A stretch of DNA of 64,000 bases from positions 38,932,350 through 38,996,349 of the forward strand of contig OX155952.1 of the NCBI GenBank assembly GCA_944548615.1, read 5' to 3'. The stretch comes from Micropterix aruncella. Its lineage: Eukaryota; Arthropoda; Insecta; Lepidoptera; Micropterigidae. The notes below the pieces were generated by a model, which worked only from the letters and a program-made list of their open reading frames with translations, did not search any database and had not been told where the DNA came from. Numbering within the stretch: the stretch's first letter is position 1; each line of letters begins with the position of its first letter. Both the position numbers and the translations under genes were made by a program. Positions 58,861 through 64,000 of this stretch are shown here, piece after piece.

Positions 58861-60231
58861 AAAGGTGAGCCCGCACCTACGCGTCGCGTCGCTGCGCTGC
58901 ACGTAACTGCGCGTCGCGACAAAATATTCTTTCTATAGATTTGTATGGACTAAACCGCACCTGAGCGGAGCGGCGCTGCGCGTCGCCGCGCGTCGCGTCC
59001 GAGTTGGTCACCCGAGAATACCTTGACGCGACGCGCAGCGCAGCGCTGCGACGCTCCGCTCAGGTGCGGTTTAGCGAACTGCAAGTGGTGACTCATTATA
59101 CTCCGCGGAGCCGCGCCGAGTGTACGTCGCTACGTGTCGCCGTTCCGATGTTTTGGTGTATGACGATTTCGGGTTTGGTATATGACGATTATTCGATTAT
59201 TTTTATGAGTCAATTAACGAATACCTATTCAAATTTATTTATCCATTTTCGATTGACATATTTTACAATTTTAAATAGTCAAGACCTAACTAGGCGGCCG
59301 CCTGTTCTAAGGTAGGTTAGGTTTTCTTTTAACATCATAGTTAGAATTTCTTTTAACATCATACATACTTAATAAAATTACCCTAATATCCTACATAAAA
59401 TTCAAAACAAAATGACATAAAAAACATTATAAACTATCAAAAATAAGTAAATAACTTGAAATATATTTAAAAAACATCAAAAATATTCAAAATATCCTTA
59501 CAAATACAAAATATTATTTAATGAATTGTCAAGAAAGAATTCAGTTAATGCCATTCATTGCCATATATAAATGTTTTCTTCTAAAATGCCATCACATATT
59601 AACTATAGGTACAAAGTTAGAGCCATGAACGAAAAAAATGATAATGCTTGTTACCAAATACGACGAAATTTTTGATATCTCACAGATATTACACGGACCA
59701 ATAACGAAAGGAGAATATATGGGAAGAAATCAGCGAGGATATGGGAGTGTAAGGTTTTTTTTAGTTTCTTTAATTTCAACTTAGTTTATTAAGAATTCAG
59801 AATCATGTATCTGATACTGTTATTATTTCTAGCATTGTTCTTTAAAAAACGTATTTTCGTGAATATCTACAACCCCTAGATATATATCTGGACGTATTTA
59901 ATGCCAAATATCTATCAACATTTTGAGGTATAATTTCGAATATTATGGTGAGAATACTTGCTTAGAGTAGATACCTACATACATATCAGATACATTGTTA
60001 AGCAAGGTTTTTTTATTGAGCAAACAGAAAAACTTCGTAGTCCGAGTCCATTTAGGTTCGTGGTTAGAAGGCACGAGCAAATAACGCACGACATTCAGTC
60101 GCGAGCGTCTGGCGCCGACTGCCTCTTACGTGCAGTTGCTTGCAGTTGCCTGCCGCGCTGGTGGGGTTTGACGGTTGACGCGCGGCGACGCGCAGCGCAG
60201 CGACGCGACGCGTAGGTGCGGGCTCACCTTT
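58861..60231. mobile_element. 1371-bp element with perfect 40-bp terminal inverted repeats
   Basis: 58861-58900 is the exact reverse complement of 60192-60231 and starts AAAGGTGAGCCCGCACC. Inside, ctaaaccgcacctgagcgga (58953) is mirrored at about 59056-59075. The middle is AT-rich without coding. Confidence 0.8.
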
Positions 60232-61466
60232 AAGGCGACGTACTACTTAAAAAATAAACCGTATCTGAGTTTTTAAGCCCCGCCTACTTACCCCCTCCCC
60301 TCGCGACGGGGCAGGTGTTTATTATGTTGACTCATCTCGCAGCGATATTCACTCGCTATCGATGTCTGGACTAAACACACTAGGTATACACTATTGCAAT
60401 GGGATTTATATTTTGGGATTATGCAAGTGTCATGTACCTACGCTGGTGAAGAAGGCTACGCTTTATCATCATCTAAACTTGAACATTATATTACTTTCCC
60501 GGCTGCCACTGGTAGGGAAGGTGTTGTGATCGTGCGGAAAAAATGTTTAGATAACGATAGAGATGTCCATTTTGAGGTCCACCAAGATGATTAAGACCAT
60601 TTTCAGAGAAATGTATGTCTGTTTGCCTGTATGTAATCTCTCACGATAACTGCCGAGCCGTTGAACCGATTGAGTTGAAATTTGGAACATAGGGATAGTA
60701 TCACCCTGGAATGCGCCCATTAGATTTTGGCTGTCAACTGTTAAACCAAACTATCACTGTCAAAAATTGACAGAAGCCATATCTTACAGAATTTCATTTG
60801 CGATATGTCATTTGAAATCCCCTGAAAAACTGTATTAAGAAGAGTCACCTGTCACTAATTAATTTTCGACATTTTAAAATTATTTTAAATGGTGATAGAT
60901 GACAATTGGAGAAATGCCGTTAACTGTTTTGGATACAGTTTTCCAAGGGCTTTTAAATGACATAAATCGCAATTCATGTTCCGTGAGATACAGCTTTAGT
61001 ATTTTTTTGATAGTTGTAGTGACAGTTTTTGATAGTATTTTTTGGCAGAAAAAACATTTAGAATCGAATTAAAAAACAACATTGTGTATCGAACTATTTA
61101 TTCGCGGTATAATAGTTCTTTGAGGAGGACATAACGACACCCATCGCCTTGTACATTATCATTAAAAAAATATTTAATTAAAAAGTAATATAATTTATTT
61201 TTAGATACTGTAAGCACATCATTGTAAACTTTAAAGAAATACACATCATTAAAAATAAATAATTATTAATTAAAATATAAAATCATTAAGACAAAAAATC
61301 ATGAAGACATTTCTGGTTGGCAAAGTAGTCTGTTATTTCTGAGTAGATACATACATATTAAATGTAAAGAGACGAATAAATACATTTAAAATTGCGCAGT
61401 ACATTTGAGACTTCCTTTTTGTAGCCTTGACAGTGTCGCTTTGTAGTGGTGCGCCGACTTTTGTAA
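60232..61466. other. Intergenic, dispersed repeat traces
   Basis: Bases 60560-60720 share words with 12570-12830 in inverted order (cattttcagag, gaaccgattgagttgaaat). The remainder is AT-rich with no gene seen. Confidence 0.35.
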
Positions 61467-61650
61467 TTAAAATTCATCAAATGATAATACATTTTCAAAA
61501 GCCTGTTCATCATTATTAATTAGATCTGTACTCAGCACAGATTTGGAATATCGTGTACTTTTCGGTGGCTCTATATTGCTTGTGCTTTGCTTTGGAGTGT
61601 TATTGGCAAGTACATTCTCTGTGAGTTCTTTGCTCACTTTGTGATGGAAT
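61467..61650 (-). other. Unidentified open segment, acidic C-terminal-like tail
   Basis: On the minus strand a frame of about 55 codons ends NDEQAFENVLSFDEF and a TAA at 61469-61467. About 100 bp upstream on the same strand a short open stretch (MDLREPEYTLKEANKR, 61777-61670) ends in a stop. Further up, at 62190-62055, there is VVRAYQPISDGMFPVVGIG in another short frame. I do not recognise a family. The pieces could be the decayed 3' end of a gene or of an unknown transposon. No splice sites join them convincingly. Confidence 0.25.
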
Positions 61651-62439
61651 CACTGAAAACTAACTACCGCTTAAGCGTTGGACAAGGGAGAGGAACCGAT
61701 TTCTTTCGTTTTATCGTGTCGATTCTTTTATTTGCTTCTTTCAAAGTGTATTCAGGCTCCCTTAAATCCATATTCCTTCATACTCCTGGATCGATAATTT
61801 CAGGTAATACACAGTCCATATAAAAACAAACAAGTTTTTTCCATGACATTTGTCCAAATCAAATCATTCGTCTGTATATATTCGGTTTTGAGGAGATCGT
61901 TTTTACCAGACCAAAATGTAAATAGGCACACTTCCTTTCCAGTTATATGTATCGTTCCAGTTACAGTTTCTTTCCAGCACACTTTCTTTAAAGTTATCCA
62001 CAATACCACAGATAGTTCATACCTTGTTGAAAACTTACGTTTTTTCGTTCCTCAGCGATTAATTCGCAATTCACGCACGTTTGAGGTATCTCGTGCCAAT
62101 ACCAACTACGGGAAACATTCCATCGCTTATGGGCTGATATGCACGTACGACTCTTGTTTCTCCACCATCGACATTTTCAACCTCAACCAACCGACGTTCG
62201 TTAAAGAATTATTCAAATCAATTGCACCTAACGATCTTGTTAATACCTATAGTAATTAGTTATATACTTTCTATACAACAAAATAAAATTCGAAATTTAA
62301 ATTCTAAGTGTCAACATATTTTAAAATTTTCTCCCCTCTAAATAATAATTAAATAATAAATTTTAGTGATTATAGTGCAATTCTATAGTCTGGATTAACT
62401 CGCGGTTAACACGGGACGCGTCCCGAAGGATCTGATCGG

Positions 62440-62850
62440 TCTGAGCTGTTCACTTTAAATATTCGACCAGCGTGTCTATGGAAAAGTCGACCATCGAAAA
62501 CAAGGGAGCTGTAGTTACTGGCTGAAGGCAGATCGACTTTGCTGAAGATACATCGGAGGACTTACTGAAGGTGGTGGTGGATTTGATTGACCAGCCACCT
62601 TTCGAAGACTATAGGCAAAGACTCTCAGAAGGAGGTTACCGCAAGGTATAAGGACGATCAATTGTGCGCTGGCAGCTTAGAAGGATTACGAGACTCTTGT
62701 GGAGGCGATAGTGGTGGACCTCTGCAAGTGGCGATAGCTGACAACCAATGCCTTTTCAACATAATCACCGTTACCAGTATTGGAAAGAGCCCTTGCGGAA
62801 GTGCCAAGGGACCTGGCATATACACTGCCGTGAAGAGTCATGTGAAATAA
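62440..62850 (+). pseudogene. Serine protease (S1A, clip-type) pseudogene fragment
   Basis: The 3' half of a chymotrypsin-fold protease is readable but broken. AVVTG is followed by TGA where the family has the Trp of VTGWG. Then FAEDTSEDLLKVVVDLID follows. A frame change near 62645 leads to DDQLCAGSLEGLRDSCGGDSGGPL, with the catalytic serine in GDSGG, and then GPGIYTAVKSHVK and a stop. The His and Asp parts of the triad are not found upstream. The wording is that of insect hemolymph clip-domain proteases of the phenoloxidase/Toll cascades. The stop and frameshift argue for a dead copy. No intron is visible, so it may be a retrocopy or a single surviving exon region. Confidence 0.7.
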
Positions 62851-63181
62851 ATGGCGTTTTAGGAGTATGTCTACCGGCGAAAAATTGTCCAAAAACTGAG
62901 GGGGATTTGCCAAAAGGGAAACTATCACAATTTTGTATAATGTCGGAACAAGAGACTGTATGCTGTATTCAACACAGCCCCATGAGCAACAACACGAGAT
63001 CATCAGAAAACCAGGATAAATCCAATAATGCATCTTCTATATCACCGCCTACTACAACAACTACCAATAAGTCACCGGTCATCTCTACAATAGCTCCAGA
63101 AAAAACTCAAACATCACCACAAGCCATAACTACCAATTTCATAAATGACAGTGTGAAAAACGAACTAAATCCGAAAAAATA
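62835..63181 (+). pseudogene. Clip domain plus Ser/Thr-rich linker, orphan fragment
   Basis: In a frame different from the protease fragment it overlaps, the translation reads ESCEINGVLGVCLPAKNC, continues to QFC and ends VCC. This gives six cysteines in the order C-x6-C, C, C and adjacent CC that defines an insect clip domain. It runs into a low-complexity tail rich in Thr, Ser, Pro and Asn up to a stop at 63181, like the linker between clip and protease domains. No signal peptide or start codon in frame is credible. Clip domains normally precede the protease, so the order here (protease end, then clip) suggests a tandem gene whose 5' end was lost, or a scrambled retrocopy. Confidence 0.6.
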
Positions 63182-64000
63182 GCTCTGCAATATTGAGTAA
63201 AAATTTAACAATGACAGTCATTGCTGCGTTAGCGATTAATTGATTTATTTTATTTTATCTGCATCCAAACTTTTCTCTGGTCGTAACGGTCTCCGTTCCA
63301 TCGGGTTCAGAAGAGGGAGGAAGAGAGAGTGCACCCGTGGTCGCGCGCCCACCTGTGCACTATAATATAGCCTGCGCACTTGACTGCTTCCGAACAGTGG
63401 ACTCTGAGAAGACTAAAGAAGTCACTAGAATCTACAATGCAGTCGCTGTGGCCGAACACGGCTAGAAGGATATATATACAACATATCAGTAGCTACCACA
63501 AATATTTATAAATATCTATAAATATTTATTATATATCTATAAATACCTATAAACATCAATAAATATCTGTATTTATATATCCACTATACGACCTATCTAT
63601 ATCTTTATTTATATCTATATACATATACACATACCATCGTCTAACTCCTTCTTCCTAATCACTTCCAATTCCCTACCTCTCCCATCGGTTTTCTATATAT
63701 TTTTTATATTTAATATGAACTTTGTTTATTTTATAATTAATTTTTAAGTGTAATATGCTGAAATCCAAATGTGTAATAAACGATTATAGGCGTAATGTTT
63801 TTCTTTTTTTTCTACATTTATGCACACGTATGTATATTGTATGCGCTGTATTTTTCCAGAAATAAAATAAAAAATAAATAAATAAAAAGAAATTATATAT
63901 GGACCTGTCCTTGAACTTGAACGTACCAGTGATGTTTGATGCTGATTTCAAGTTTTCCATCTTTCTGTTTCCAAAATGTCACTTTTCTTTTTCTTGTCGC
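63182..64000. repeat. AT-rich 3' flank with tandem ataaatat units
   Basis: Bases 63495-63625 are short imperfect repeats of tataaatatctataaat type. The stretch before (63280-63460) is less AT-rich and may be a repeat head. No gene is seen to the end of the window. Confidence 0.4.

Overview
This is AT-rich insect nuclear DNA, most likely from a moth or butterfly. Introns are split by canonical GT/AG sites. There is an IMD immune-adaptor gene, which is arthropod-type. Four Helitrons, three of them short and non-autonomous, start TCTATACTAAT, TCCTACTA or TCTTATAT and end CTAG between A and T, the style common in Lepidoptera. There are no bacterial or viral genes. Most of the sequence is transposon debris, and the host exons had to be joined across it by hand from homology and splice signals.

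Host genes, left to right. (1) WDHD1/And-1/Ctf4, plus strand, last three coding exons (1-49, 2855-3160, 7550-7960). (2) ENOSF1, an L-fuconate-dehydratase-like enolase-superfamily enzyme, minus strand, complete in eight coding exons (21469 down to 7997, 452 aa). It is tail-to-tail with WDHD1, with 36 bp between the stop codons. (3) imd, minus strand, two exons (22646 down to 21820, 245 aa), with an N-terminal D/AVPR motif, a RHIM-like segment and a C-terminal death domain. (4) PIGZ/SMP3 GPI mannosyltransferase 4, plus strand, two exons around a 73-bp intron (26188-28219, 652 aa). (5) HDAC6, minus strand, fifteen coding exons across 25 kb (53762 down to 28390, 1129 aa). Both deacetylase domains and the ubiquitin-binding zinc finger are intact. 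It is tail-to-tail with PIGZ. (6) At 62.4-63.2 kb, a broken serine protease followed by a clip domain in another frame.

Mobile elements fill the introns and the 54-62 kb intergenic stretch. They include a Jockey-like LINE with an in-frame internal deletion, and CR1-like LINE 3' ends carrying TTAA elements and a Helitron. There are about nine fragments of one restriction-like-endonuclease LINE family, RTE-like tails, hAT elements (two with perfect 8-bp target duplications), a pogo/Tigger relic and a piggyBac relic. There are also many palindromic MITEs, several flanked by TTAA. Nesting is deep and often readable because related empty or uninterrupted copies exist in the same window.

The genes do not form one pathway. 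The most interesting biology is the imd architecture, the two convergent gene pairs with overlapping 3' ends, the interlocked inverted repeats at 32.4-32.9 kb, and the opposite-orientation MITEs found in the same TTAA site of two LINE copies.
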